A DNA stretch of 19,962 nt from Phoronis ovalis (Eukaryota; Phoronida; Phoronidae). The position numbers were made by a program, and so were the translations under genes. The stretch lies in the NCBI GenBank assembly GCA_028565635.1, contig JAOXYB010009678.1:1-19962 (forward strand), given 5' to 3'. This document shows positions 9,432-17,983 of the stretch, one piece after another (within the stretch, counting starts at the first letter, position 1; each line of letters begins with the position of its first letter). The notes under the pieces were generated by a model, which saw only the letters and a program-made list of their open reading frames with translations, was not told where the DNA came from and searched no databases.

Positions 9432-9532
9432 CAGTGCAATACCCGGGTTTACACTGGCATCTGTAAGATCCGGGAATATTGACACATTTGGTGTTTGGTG
9501 GCGTACAAGTACGGGAAAACATTCATCATTGT
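9432..9532 (-). pseudogene. Broken EGF exon, type C copy
   Basis: The acceptor (TTTCAG) and the DNDEC start are intact. The body is 101 bases, one less than a multiple of three, because of a single-base loss shortly after the first cysteine codon compared with the copy at 5663. The reading frame is shifted before the second cysteine. The expected donor GT is also absent: the exon sequence ends at CACTG and is followed by CA instead of GTAATA. The break lies exactly at the left edge of the duplicated block, so the donor was probably never copied. The second-half sequence (PGSYRCQCKPGY) still shows the ancestry in another frame. Confidence 0.85.
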
Positions 9533-9749
9533 CTGAAATTAATTCAAAGCTGTTTAAATTATCGATATGGCCAACTTTCTCCAACCACCAGAGGTTTACA
9601 TCCCAATCTTAGCATCTAATATAAGACCTGTTTTGAGCTAATTTTAGGAAATAATTATAAAGTGTTAGATTGATCAACAAAGTATGATTCTATAAAGTTT
9701 ATGATACACGTGTACGTTACACTTTTCATCCTGATTTGGAAATTATTAC

Positions 9750-9869
9750 CCATGCAGGTAGGTCCAAAAAATCCAGGTATACAAGTACACTGATAGGATC
9801 CATGGGTGTTGATACACATGCTGTTGGCATTCGTACATACGGACGGAAGTGACGCACACTCATCGATGT
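9750..9869 (-). CDS. Calcium-binding EGF domain, type D copy 1
   Basis: A 120-base exon, phase 1-1, with acceptor ATCTAG and donor ATGG|GTAATA. It encodes 40 residues beginning [20 protein letters not shown] and ending [14 protein letters not shown]. All six cysteines and the calcium motifs are present. It lies in the second copy of a duplicated block and is nearly identical to the exon at 5975. Differences include Phe for Thr in PGFFG and His for Leu in NTHGSY. Both copies look usable. Confidence 0.92.
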
Positions 9870-10313
9870 CTAGATTATAAAAAAGTAAGAAAGACTATGT
9901 AACAACAATTCAGGAAAACTATATTACAATTGCAACAACAGTATTTTTATTTCTGAAAAATGTTTCAATTTAAAATTTTTAAACATTTACTTGTACGTTT
10001 AAAAGCATTTTCCTTGATATTTATCTATAAACGTTTATCCGGAACAACATATTGGTAAGGGTTGGTGCCAGAGTATGAAATCAGCAAACGAAATGACCGA
10101 GCTATTTTGTTTTATGCTAGACACAGAAAATGTCAATAGGTACGCTAAGGTGATATACAGGGATCAAACCCTATTGTTTTTATAACACAAATACATCACA
10201 ATTTTGTATTTACTTACATCAGTTAATATAGTTGTATATTTTCAACAGGCATGATTAAAGCAAAGAAGCAATTATATTCAAAAATACTGCAGAAACACAT
10301 AACTGCGGTTTAC

Positions 10314-10427
10314 CTGTACAATTGGTTCCACTAAATCCGCGACGGCATTCACAGCGATAATACCCTATTTCATTGATGCAGTTAGAATTTCCAGGACAGC
10401 TATGACTATTCTTGCATTCATCAAAAT
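10314..10427 (-). CDS. Calcium-binding EGF domain
   Basis: A 114-base exon, phase 1-1, with donor ACAG|GTAAAC and acceptor TTCAG. It encodes 38 residues: DFDECKNSHSCPGNSNCINE then IGYYRCECRRGFSGTNC. Six cysteines and the cbEGF motifs (DxDEC, C-x-N-x4-Y-x-C-x-C) are present. It has no near-identical copy in the window, unlike most of its neighbours. Confidence 0.92.
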
Positions 10428-10573
10428 CTGAAAACAGTCAGTTAAAAGTGAAGTACAATAAGTACAGTACAGTATTACGTATTTGTCTTGAAACAGACGT
10501 ACGTATTACCTTTAGTTACATACTCTTCCATACTATTACTACGTAGGTTTGAAATAAATGATTTGGTTTATAC

Positions 10574-10696
10574 CTGTGCAATTTGGTGCTTGTCCCGTGA
10601 ATCCAGGCAGGCATTCACAAAAGTACGCTCCTAGTGAGTTTGTGCATTTGGCATTTCGTCCACAAGTCTTTGCTGGGTTCAAACATTCATCGATAT
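10574..10696 (-). CDS. Calcium-binding EGF domain (first of the string)
   Basis: A 123-base exon, phase 1-1, with donor ACAG|GTATAA and acceptor GCAG. It encodes a 41-residue EGF domain with six cysteines: DIDECLNPAKTCGRNAKCTN followed by SLGAYFCECLPGFTGQAPNC. The DIDEC start and the C-x-N-x4-Y-x-C-x-C core match the calcium-binding and Asp/Asn-hydroxylation consensus of cbEGF domains. It is the first of the one-domain-per-exon series and resembles the A/B copies downstream (GQ.P.C ending), so it may be close to their ancestral form. Confidence 0.93.
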
Positions 10697-10698
10697 CT

Positions 10699-11951
10699 GC
10701 AATGAGCAAACGGAAACGAAATAATCGACATATTGGAGTAACGCGCAACCCCAGGGAACGCAACTAGTAACACTGGCAATACTACCGTTTACAACGAAGT
10801 GCCACCCTGTGGGAAAGTGGAAGATCCCGTTTGTGACTTCACACTTTATAATAAGCACATAAGTTATGCAGCATTGATATTACCTCACGACATTGAACCG
10901 CAGCGGAAATCTTTACGAAAAATTTATTTACATCTTTATTATATCATCACAAAACGTTCGCGTTTTAAAATTTGAATGTTCCCGCTGAGGTTCAAGCTAA
11001 TGCAGTAATACCACTATACCACAGTTTCGCACTTTGTTAAACGGTAGTAAAATCAGCATACTGTACATAGGGTGCATGTCTGTTTGTTTTTGAGAGAATA
11101 CGTAACAGTGGGCCACTTTCCAAAAGACGAAGATCTGAGTGGGCGATTCGAAGGTGGATTCGTGATGGCCATAGTCCCACTGCATGATTAAGATATTTAC
11201 ATTTGTTATTTTTAGCGGATGTATTTCAAACAATTGTATCTTCGATATTAAACTATTAACCTTGTCATTATACCTGTCTTTGTGCCAACTGCAGATCTAA
11301 AGGTAAACTTAAGAAGAACACTGAGCTACTGGACAATAGATAGTTGACGACTACTAAGGAACGATTATTAATGAAGAGGTTTCAGGCAGCAAGCTCCTCG
11401 TAGAAACATATTAAAGGTCAAATCTAGTCTGCTGAGAAAGTTCTGCAATATTCTATTTATACAAAGGACTATGTCGACCATGTATAAGCATCCACATTGG
11501 AGTTTATGCTCCAACTCCAATCGATGCAACCATGTGAAAAATATGACAAAGTAATAAAACGGAAGAGGACCACTAGCTATAGACCACAATATAAAATACA
11601 ATTTGTCAGTGCACATATGTGCGGAGGTGTAGTTTCGATTTCCTGGTTCAGGCACTGTACGCATTACATGTAAGTTCCAATAATAATTAGTTGTTCATTC
11701 TGTGAGTTATTACGGGCGGTAGCCTTACACTCTTGAAGCACACTAATATTCAAAAAACCAAACAATTTCTAATGTTGACCCTATCAAGTTGCAGTTTTAA
11801 ATCTCGTCCATCTGGGAATAATTGTGAGAAAATGTGAGACTTTAGGATTTGCCACATACAAAATTTACAGAGGGTTCAGGAAAAAAATCTTTGTCACTTT
11901 TGTAAGTTTGCGTCAATAAAACGTATTTGGCTGACTTTTATATACTTACTC
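10699..11951. other. Intron between exons 11954 and 10574
   Basis: Contains the inverted-repeat element at 10878-11016 and a small hairpin-forming sequence at 11497-11520 (TTGGAGT ... ACTCCAA). A 98-codon minus-strand frame at 11368-11664 shows no family motif and no flanking splice sites in phase. Confidence 0.55.
10878..11016. repeat. Inverted-repeat element (MITE-like or SINE-like)
   Basis: The left arm contains ATTACCTCACGACATTGAACC, then GCAGCGGAAAT. The right arm, read on the minus strand, contains ATTACTGCATTAGCTTGAAC, then CTCAGCGGGAACATTC. A third related copy is at about 15495-15560. Arm similarity is moderate, so this is a tentative repeat call. Confidence 0.45.
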
Positions 11952-11953
11952 AC

Positions 11954-12064
11954 CTTCACATCCCCCGTGTCTAGCTTGATAACCATCTCCACAAGTACAC
12001 TGCCAGTTATAATCCTTGGAGCAATGACAAGGCTGACCGTTACATTTGACACAATCAGGCTTCG
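11954..12064 (-). CDS. Short Cys-rich EGF-like exon
   Basis: A 37-codon exon, phase 1-1, with acceptor TTATTAG and a consensus donor GAAG|GTGAGT. It reads KPDCVKCNGQPCHCSKDYNW then QCTCGDGYQARHGGC. The CxCxxGY...C ending is EGF-like, but the first half has extra closely spaced cysteines (C-x2-C, C-x-C) and no DxDEC calcium motif. It therefore looks like a divergent EGF or laminin-EGF-like module that bridges the N-terminal half and the calcium-binding EGF string. The first codon is split with the previous exon to give Pro. Confidence 0.85.
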
Positions 12065-12264
12065 CTAATAAGACGAAACAATAAATCTTTACGCAAAGAA
12101 AAACAATGTTTTTTAGCACTTTATAGATTATGCTAAGTAAATTTTATGGTTTGCTGTTTATAAATAACTATATTTTGATAAGAGAATATATAGCTTAGCT
12201 GTACATTATCTGACAAATGTTTTATTTCGTGATGTTTTTATTTAGTGTTATTGTTATTGCTTAC

Positions 12265-12382
12265 GTGTAAACAGTTTCCATTTGTTTTCACTGTAATGTG
12301 GACTGCATTGTTCGTAACACCAGTTAACTGGATTATGTTCCATGTCTTCATAGCAGTAACCATTAATTAAGCAAGTGCCAGG
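12265..12382 (-). CDS. VWDE-type Cys-rich segment (GTCLINGYCYEDMEHNP)
   Basis: A 118-base exon, phase 0 start and phase 1 end, with acceptor TAACTAG and donor ACAC|GTAAGC. It encodes PGTCLINGYCYEDMEHNPVN followed by WCYEQCSPHYSENKW. The C-x-I-x-G-x-C-Y-x-D-x3-NP-x3-C-x2-C pattern follows the YDSKC segment in VWDE-like and mucin-like proteins. The polypyrimidine tract before the acceptor is weak, but both neighbouring junctions keep the frame. This exon is too short to show up in a 60-residue open-frame scan. Confidence 0.85.
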
Positions 12383-12585
12383 CTAGTTACAAAGGTGATG
12401 AGAACTTTAGTTAGTCCGGTTACATGAGATAACTCCACGTGTAATACATGTATAGTGATATAGCAATATTAATATGCATTTGAATCTTTCGAAAGTGTGT
12501 CATGTGTACCCGTGTACTACAAGTGATCATGTACTTTTCTAAAATCACAAATTAGTAAACTATTATACTTGTTTCAGCTACTTAC

Positions 12586-12855
12586 CTTCTTGGTGCAGTT
12601 ACCCGTGGCAGAACATGAAATGCACTTGGAATCATACACGGTTACCATAGTTGTGTTAGAAAACACATTACCGTCATTGCTGATTGAAATTAGATAACCT
12701 TGAACAGGACTTCCGGTTTCATTGGAATGATATTCCGGTGGTAGGATAGATCTAAGTGGAATAGCACAAGTCATCTCCCCATAACTTCGTATTTGGCCTT
12801 CTGTTATTTCTCCATCAGTATTTGGCAATAGCTCAGAAGGTGCGTTAATGTCAAT
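12586..12855 (-). CDS. VWDE-type beta-rich segment (SNDG...YDSKC)
   Basis: A 90-codon exon, phase 0-0, with a TTTTTTAG acceptor and a strong AAG|GTAAGT donor. It encodes IDINAPSELLPNTDGE, then GYLISISNDGNVFSNTTMVT and VYDSKCISCSATGNCTKK. The SISNDG-xxFSN-xxxxVYDSKC-xxC pattern is one I associate with VWDE and mucin-like proteins, where an immunoglobulin-like fold (IPT/TIG-like) ends in a Cys-rich turn; the fold is inference. Sequons NET, NTT and NCT suggest an extracellular location. It joins in phase to the next exon, giving TKK-PGTC. Confidence 0.9.
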
Positions 12856-13061
12856 CTAAAAAATCATCATTCACATGCTTAATGCCTAGCATCAGAACAT
12901 GATAACGTAAACTTGTATGTGTGGATGTCAATCAGATTTATATAAGCCCAAAAACAATTCGAGACAAGGTAAGAGGCGCAGCACACAAGTAAGGTCGAGT
13001 AGCTGCCTAATGTTGCTTGCTATAGTAACACAAAAATACTAAAGGAAACTGCTTCTTGTAC

Positions 13062-13526
13062 CTTTAAAGCGATAACTTTGCAGGTAACGTTTTCGCTAAT
13101 GTGTGACACAGATAAAGTTACTTTTTCACACGACCGATACTGGAAGTTGCATAAACCCTGGTATTTTGCTCTGGTTATTACAGGAGGGCTATTTCCGTCA
13201 ATTGAACAGTCTGCCCCAATATATGGGGAGCTGCAGATGCAATTTCCGTTTACGCATTTTCCTTGATAACTGCACTGGCCTGGGCATGCTTTGTCTAAAA
13301 TCTTCTCCACATCCACTATTGGAATTTGATATGATGCTGTTGTGGTCTTGTGCCGCCTGGTTGTTTGAATGTCAATAGGCGAGCTGGTGGTACTGGAAAT
13401 ATTATTTGTCAAGGAAGCTTCAATTTCTGGATAAGTCTCGGGTACTTGAAACTTTCCTGCTTGTTCTATACATTCATCTTGCATCTCAAGAGCAGCGGTA
13501 GAGGCAAAGCTAATGTCATCACTTAT
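13062..13526 (-). CDS. Ser/Thr-rich linker plus classical EGF module
   Basis: A 155-codon exon, phase 0-0, with acceptor CTTTTTCAAG and donor AAG|GTACAA. Residues 44-65 of the exon are rich in Ser and Thr (NISSTTSSPI, TTRRHKTTTAS) and look like a short mucin-type O-glycosylated linker. Residues 81-107 form a compact EGF module, CPGQCSYQGKCVNGNCICSS followed by PYIGADCS. The rest, with CNFQYRSCEKVTLSVSHISE, is beta-rich and continues into the next exon. N-glycosylation sequons occur at NIS and NVT. Overlapping open frames on the opposite strand here are shadows of this exon. Confidence 0.92.
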
Positions 13527-13630
13527 CTTGAAAAAGAAAACAAGACAGGAGTTATGTTTTTACATGTGAGAGTGTTAAAGATTCAAATTGTAGCATAGCC
13601 ATCACCAATTAAAATATCTATTGTACATAC

Positions 13631-14072
13631 CTGAATATCATCTTTACAAGCTTGAACTGTTGCAAATACGTCGAAGCCTGGAACATCTTTACAGATGCCA
13701 TACACTGGTGATTGCATAATTACAGTTTTGCATATTTCCTCCACTTCTGCCTCGGTGCGCCCTGAGGCAGTTGGCCAGGTGTCGTGAGCTACTGGTATCT
13801 CTAATTTCTCGTTGAAGTCGAAATCATAACTATCATCTTCTTCTTCAAAATTGTTTACATCTCGTCGATTTCTATTAAGTTTTTGCACTTTTGTGTCTGG
13901 ATCAAAAGGTGTCATTTTGACAGCATAAGATGCTGTGTCTGTAACCTTGTTGACTGGCTTGCAGACACTTTCGTCGCTGCAGTGACAGTATTGAGCAGTA
14001 TTTGATGCGTCTTTTCCACCAAATTCTTGAATTATGGTGTCATCTTCAAAGTAACTATTAGTCTTGCTAATC
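13631..14072 (-). CDS. VWD C-terminal part and linker with RNRR site
   Basis: A 442-base exon whose first base completes the Lys codon of the previous exon; it ends in phase 0 at ATTCAG|GTATGT. Residues run from ISKTNSYFEDDTIIQEFGGK through YCHCSDESVC to KACKDDIQ-like residues (the actual end is QACKDDIQ). Near residue 80 of the exon is KLNRNRRDVNNF, a furin-type R-x-R-R site (13862-13873), followed by an acidic patch, EEEDDSYDFDFNE. The second half holds helix-friendly and Cys-containing sequence (EVEEICKTVI, YGICKDVPGF, VQACKDD), which resembles the C8-like Cys-rich stretch that follows VWD domains. That last assignment is tentative. Confidence 0.9.
13862..13873 (-). other. Furin-type cleavage motif RNRR
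   Basis: The codons AGA AAT CGA CGA encode Arg-Asn-Arg-Arg, followed by Asp. This matches the R-x-K/R-R consensus of proprotein convertases. An acidic run (EEEDDSYDFDFNE) follows a few residues later, so the site probably sits in an exposed linker after the VWD domain. Cleavage is inferred from the motif alone. Confidence 0.6.
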
Positions 14073-14074
14073 CT

Positions 14075-14517
14075 TTAATAAAAATATATTTTAATCGTTA
14101 AATAAAATTTTCGAACATGCCGTCTAATGGATATTTTCTAACATTCAAAGCAAAGAACGAACATCCAGTAAAACTGTACTTATTAGTTTTTTCATTTTTC
14201 TTCGCTTTAGTTTAAAAGTTGGCGCTAATGTTTCGAGCAGTTAGGTACAATTTACCATTAAAACACTTGGTTATTGATTTTATTATTAAAAAGAGGCAAT
14301 AATGGATTTACAGGTTATACAAATTCACAAGGTTGAGTAAGTTGTTTTGCTATGAGAAATTTTTATCCAAGGAAAACAGGCAATTGGAATCATCAAAATT
14401 TATCGTTTCGTGTTAAGTGATTTGTAGAATACTGCATTATTCTGGCATAACTGTATCTATGAAAAATAATACTTGTAAATGTGTATGTTAATTTTTATAC
14501 CAACATTAAGATTGCTT
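14075..14517. other. Intron between VWD exon 3 and the linker exon
   Basis: AT-rich; I see no feature in it beyond the splice sites. Confidence 0.6.
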
Positions 14518-14519
14518 AC

Positions 14520-14728
14520 TTGTAATCTTTATGAAATTTTTTGTCCGCCGTCTTTGTTTTAGGCATATCATTGGAACTGTCTCCGTCGTAATTACCGCAG
14601 AAGCCTGTCATTTCCTGTTTGGTTATATCATCCTTTTCGAATTTAAATGTGCTTGGAGCATGTACTGTTATGCTAAGACCCCAGTATGAAACTACTGCTC
14701 TAACATAAGCACCAGAAGGAAATGCCAT
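14520..14728 (-). CDS. VWD domain exon 3 (GFCGNYDGD signature)
   Basis: A 209-base exon, phase 0 start and phase 2 end, with acceptor TTTTTATTCAAG and donor CAA|GTAAGC. It encodes MAFPSGAYVRAVVSYWG, then SITVHAPSTFKF, then the hallmark GFCGNYDGDSSND. In VWD domains this CGNYDGD-SND segment forms a calcium-binding loop and carries a conserved cysteine. The initial ATG is an ordinary internal codon, not a translation start, because the acceptor immediately before it joins it to the exon at 16950. The final codon is split: AA here plus G from the next exon makes Lys. Confidence 0.92.
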
Positions 14729-15494
14729 CTTGAATAAAAATCAAAGTAAACATATAGAAATCAAGGGAAGAGTACTAACAAAAGATGAAAAATATGATGA
14801 AAATGATAACTGATTGTCTGCAAGCGAGTGTATTATCTAAACGCGCTAACTTATAGGAAGGAGGGTAACACAAAATTACTACTATCAACATATACGTACA
14901 TTGTGGTGGCGTATCGGTAGTGCAGAGGGCGTTACTGTTGCATGCATTTTTCTTGTCTGTCTAGTACAGCCCATTTTTATGGATAATTTGCTTTAGGACA
15001 AGTAAATATTGGTGCAATTCTCTTCATTTTTTCAATGTTATGTCTTACATGTAAAAATTCTGCTAAAATGGCAACCATTAGCAGCACATGTAAGAAGTAA
15101 CATTCCTTCTATGACTGTTTAAAGTGACAATTTAACCCATTGCCTCTAGATTATGATATGTGGAATGCTAGGATCGCTGAACTAAACATCCTCAAGCCAC
15201 CACGTAAACCTTTATTAATAAAAATTAGTCTAAAATGTGCTTGGCTCATCACACATTTTTTGGATAAAGGGCTAATTTAATAAAACAAATATAGTGATTA
15301 TGCTGCGCCTTAACTATTCGAAATTATCTATATAATAATGTAGAACATAAAAACAATTTGTTGCAACTTATTAGCATCAATTAAATCTAATCGAAACGTT
15401 AAATTATCTAATCGTAAAGGCATTACCACATTAGTTTGCACCGCAACCCGAATCTTGGTGAAAAGCAAATCTACATCATGATCATATCGTCAAA

Positions 15495-15560
15495 AGCAAT
15501 CGCATTCTAAAATTTGAATGTTCGCTCTGCGGTTCCAGCTAATGCGGTAATGCCTTTGCT
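15495..15560. repeat. Related copy of the 10960-11016 repeat arm
   Basis: CTAAAATTTGAATGTTCGC, then a TGCGGTTCCAGCTAATGC stretch, matches 10965-11010 in the same orientation with a few differences. Confidence 0.6.
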
Positions 15561-15712
15561 GCATAACTGATATCGAAAGCCCGGGTTTGCCTCATGCATG
15601 GTAATGGTGGACAATCCTGTATTATTTTGAATTGTGTATTATTTATTGATTTATAGATTTTCTCAATACTTATTACATTAATTTATTTATAATTTATAAT
15701 CAATAGACCTTT

Positions 15713-15940
15713 TGCATGCACTTGGTGGAGTTACCAGTCGGGAACCCAAACTTTCTCGGAATGTCGCATTTTGTGAATGAACAATGATGTAGTTCACCGT
15801 ACGCTTGCGCTATTAATTCACAAAACGCTATATTCTTCGCTTCTTTCGCAAACTGAGCCAAAACCAAATAAAACATCTTATTACTGTTGGTTTTAAGAAA
15901 GTCTTCTTTATTGTAAACTACCTTAGTATTTCAATATATA
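15713..15940 (-). other. Unassigned open frame of 76 codons within an intron
   Basis: The minus-strand frame runs without a stop from NTKVVYNKEDFLKTNSNKMF through AFCELIAQAYGELHHCSFTK to CMQKVY and a TGA. The composition looks protein-like, with four cysteines near the end. I recognise no family. An imperfect inverted repeat (TTTTGTGAAT, about 15 bases per arm, near 15762-15776 and 15811-15827) overlaps it, so it may instead belong to a small transposon. There is no convincing start or splice acceptor. Confidence 0.3.
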
Positions 15941-16949
15941 AACCATTAGTTATTAACATTTTATTACTTTGAGTAAATTTCACCGCTTGATGAATTTCTA
16001 AAGTCGGGTTTTTAAAACCGTGTTGTTATTAGGAGGGACAATTATAAGATCTTCCACCAGAAACATATACATATAGCCAGGAAGATCAAAGAGGCTACAC
16101 ATAATACAACTCTCAAGTCGGCCAGGGGCAGGGACGTGGGATATGACCTCCCTCCAATTTACGATAATATTTAGATGCAAGTGCTTATGTAACGTTTTCC
16201 CACCAAATAAAAATGGACTGATGAAAGTCTTGTGATGCCCTCTGTAGTTAAAATGTAATATTCAATTTTGACTAAACTTTTATTTAAATTATTATTTACT
16301 GAATCGATTGAACATTTAATCTTATACAAAGATGTGTGTAGTAACATCTATAGAATTATATTAATTGTCTCCACAGTCGAACACTGTGTATGTACCAGTT
16401 CGTAATAAAATTATTATTATAGTTATAATTAGTATTAAATAATACCTAAGAAAATCACGTCTAATTACATAATACACATAGTTTATTCCCCACACATTAA
16501 CATGATACTGTTTGAGGTTCATTGTTATTCTCTTGTATTTCCTTATTGATTTTTTTCAAAGTAGTTGCGTTAATATGCGACTGTGGAATTGCAACCACTT
16601 TTTTCAAAACATAATGGGTAACATATTATTATGACTGTTTAATGCAAATGACAGTAAGACTGGAACAAAATCTCATTGTTTAACGGGCGAAAGTGCTATA
16701 AACTTATTTTTTTGTAACTTTATAGTAATACTATGCCTCTGTGTTACATAATCTCAAGTGTAAAATAAATACATTTCTTATAAACAGTTTCTTAGAAAGA
16801 AAGCCCTACCTACTCAGTTTATGAACGCTTCGCCGTTAAACAATTAATGGTTTTGGTGTGCTGATACAAACATTTTGACTAGTCTATATTAGTATTTATC
16901 TTAGAAGATGATGAGTATATGCATGTAGAATATGATCTTATATTATTAC

Positions 16950-17192
16950 CATAAAATCCTTAGCGGAGTGATCCCTTTTCATGGAAGAACCCGAATCCCG
17001 CTGAAAGCCGGCACATTGCTTGGCTGTTGAACATTTGGGGTTCTTGTATATTATTTTAGGAGTCGTTCCTTCACTTTTGAGTAACTTCCATGATTTGTGA
17101 CAAAGATCAACTATGTATATGTCATTCCCTTCTCTCGCTGAAACACCACAGTTGCAGGCTACTTTATTACATACAAACTGCCGAACTCGAAC
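16950..17192 (-). CDS. VWD domain exon 2 (CNCGV region)
   Basis: An 81-codon exon, phase 0 at both ends, with acceptor TCATTTTTAG and donor ATG|GTAATA. It starts VRVRQFVCNKVACNCGVSAR and continues with NDIYIVDLC. The CNCGVxARxGxD and I-VDxC motifs are typical of the VWD domain in VWDE-type proteins. The second half contains a C-x5-C pair (KCSTAKQCAGF) and ends DHSAKDFM, leading directly into the FPSGAYV strand of the next exon. The frame is open throughout and joins both neighbours without a shift. I found it by looking for the missing middle of the domain; no other stretch of this intron fits. Confidence 0.85.
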
Positions 17193-17873
17193 CTAAAAAT
17201 GACAATCGCTTTCATTTTATCTTATCTATATATAGTAACACAGCCATACAAAAGCTCGCACAGAGAGCACACAAGCCAATGCAACTAGTGCGGGGCCTGC
17301 AGCGTAGCTACGTGTGAGAGAAAAATATCAGTTCAGTAATCGAAAAAGGTCGATTAAACGTCTCCTTGGTGCAAGAAAAAAAATGACAAGCAAAAAAGCC
17401 GTTTCTGACACTTCAGTAATAGTATTACTTACATGCATATGGGTATAAATTTTAAGGAAATGTCTAGGTTCATGTTCAATGCTCATTAGAGTTAGATTGT
17501 ATAGCTTGCAAGCATTTAGTGCTGGGCCCTCGAAAATGCTGGGCCCGTAGCAAAAGCTACTATTGCTACTAGGTTAATCTGTCACTGACACAAACGCACA
17601 AAAGCAGCCAGCCATCGAGTCAGACCCACACAAACGCTAGAGTATACACACCCATATAGGTACTCAGATAGAAAGACAGATAGACAGAAAGACGAACATG
17701 AACACATTCACCCACACACACAAAAAAAAACCACAGACACGATGCTACTGTATTGCATTTCGAAGCAATCAACTTTAGAAAACCCGTTAGATGATGTCAC
17801 CCTATTAGAATGGTTATCATATATGATCAGTTAGTAATGGTTACACATATAGAATACAATCCCATATCATCCC

Positions 17874-17900
17874 GCGTGTGCGTGTTTGTGTGTGTGTTTG
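17874..17900. repeat. TG/CA microsatellite next to a splice donor
   Basis: A GTGTGCGTGTTTGTGTGTGTG tract reads as a CA repeat in the transcript and begins about 20 bases after the donor of the exon at 17918. A broader CA-rich stretch is at 17580-17745. Confidence 0.8.
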
Positions 17901-17917
17901 TAAAAAGTAGTCCTTAC

Positions 17918-17981
17918 CTCAAAACCGGATGTTGGATGCCTTGCCAATAAAAACTCCCCTTTGACATAAGAGTTAAAATAC
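17918..17981 (-). CDS. VWD domain exon 1 (start of the domain core)
   Basis: A 64-base exon between a TTTTACAG acceptor and a GTAAGG donor. It begins with one base that completes a codon from the missing upstream exon and ends in phase 0. It encodes 21 residues, YFNSYVKGEFLLARHPTSGF then E. The pattern YxKGEFxLxRHxTxxF is the early beta-strand region of VWD domains, normally just after the GDPHxxTFDG motif. That motif should lie in the preceding exon, which I could not find up to position 19962. The exon joins in phase to the next one, giving GFE followed by VRVR. A CA-rich tract lies about 20 bases inside the downstream intron. Confidence 0.82.
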
Positions 17982-17983
17982 CT

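Larger units (their letters stand above)
9432..9912 (-). repeat. Duplicated block, copy 2 (exons 9432 and 9750)
   Basis: Direct-orientation copy of 5663-6137. Its left edge coincides with the last exon base of the type C exon, so the donor site was left out. A dispersed repeat (9266-9410) ends about 20 bases to the left. Confidence 0.92.
1030..17981 (-). other. VWDE-like gene, internal part (VWD domain plus EGF repeats)
   Basis: Eighteen exons with consistent splice sites and phases join into one reading frame of about 1040 residues. The order is VWD domain, furin-type site, EGF module, VWDE-type beta-rich and Cys-rich segments, then ten intact EGF domains. The VWD-then-EGF order, the GFCGNYDGD signature and the TVYDSKCISC segment are what I know from VWDE and molluscan mucin-like proteins. 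Family members are secreted or membrane-bound extracellular proteins; the exact role here is unknown. Both gene ends lie outside the window, so no promoter, start codon, signal peptide, stop codon or polyadenylation site can be assigned. Fibrillin-like or fibropellin-like proteins share the EGF part but lack this N-terminal arrangement. Confidence 0.85.

Noticed and set aside
11368-11664. 98-codon minus-strand frame with hydrophobic segments
   Set aside because: It has a start codon and a stop but no family resemblance, and sits inside an intron. It overlaps a small hairpin-forming repeat.
13078-13598. Three overlapping plus-strand open frames
   Set aside because: They lie antisense to well-supported exon 13062-13526 and its upstream intron, so they are shadows.
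15998-16180. 60-codon minus-strand frame considered as the missing middle VWD exon
   Set aside because: It lacks the CNCGV and I-VDxC motifs. The real exon was found at 16950-17192, which joins both neighbours in phase.
17520-17552. Two GCTGGGCCC words close together
   Set aside because: A short direct repeat of a palindrome with no further structure around it; too little to call a functional site.
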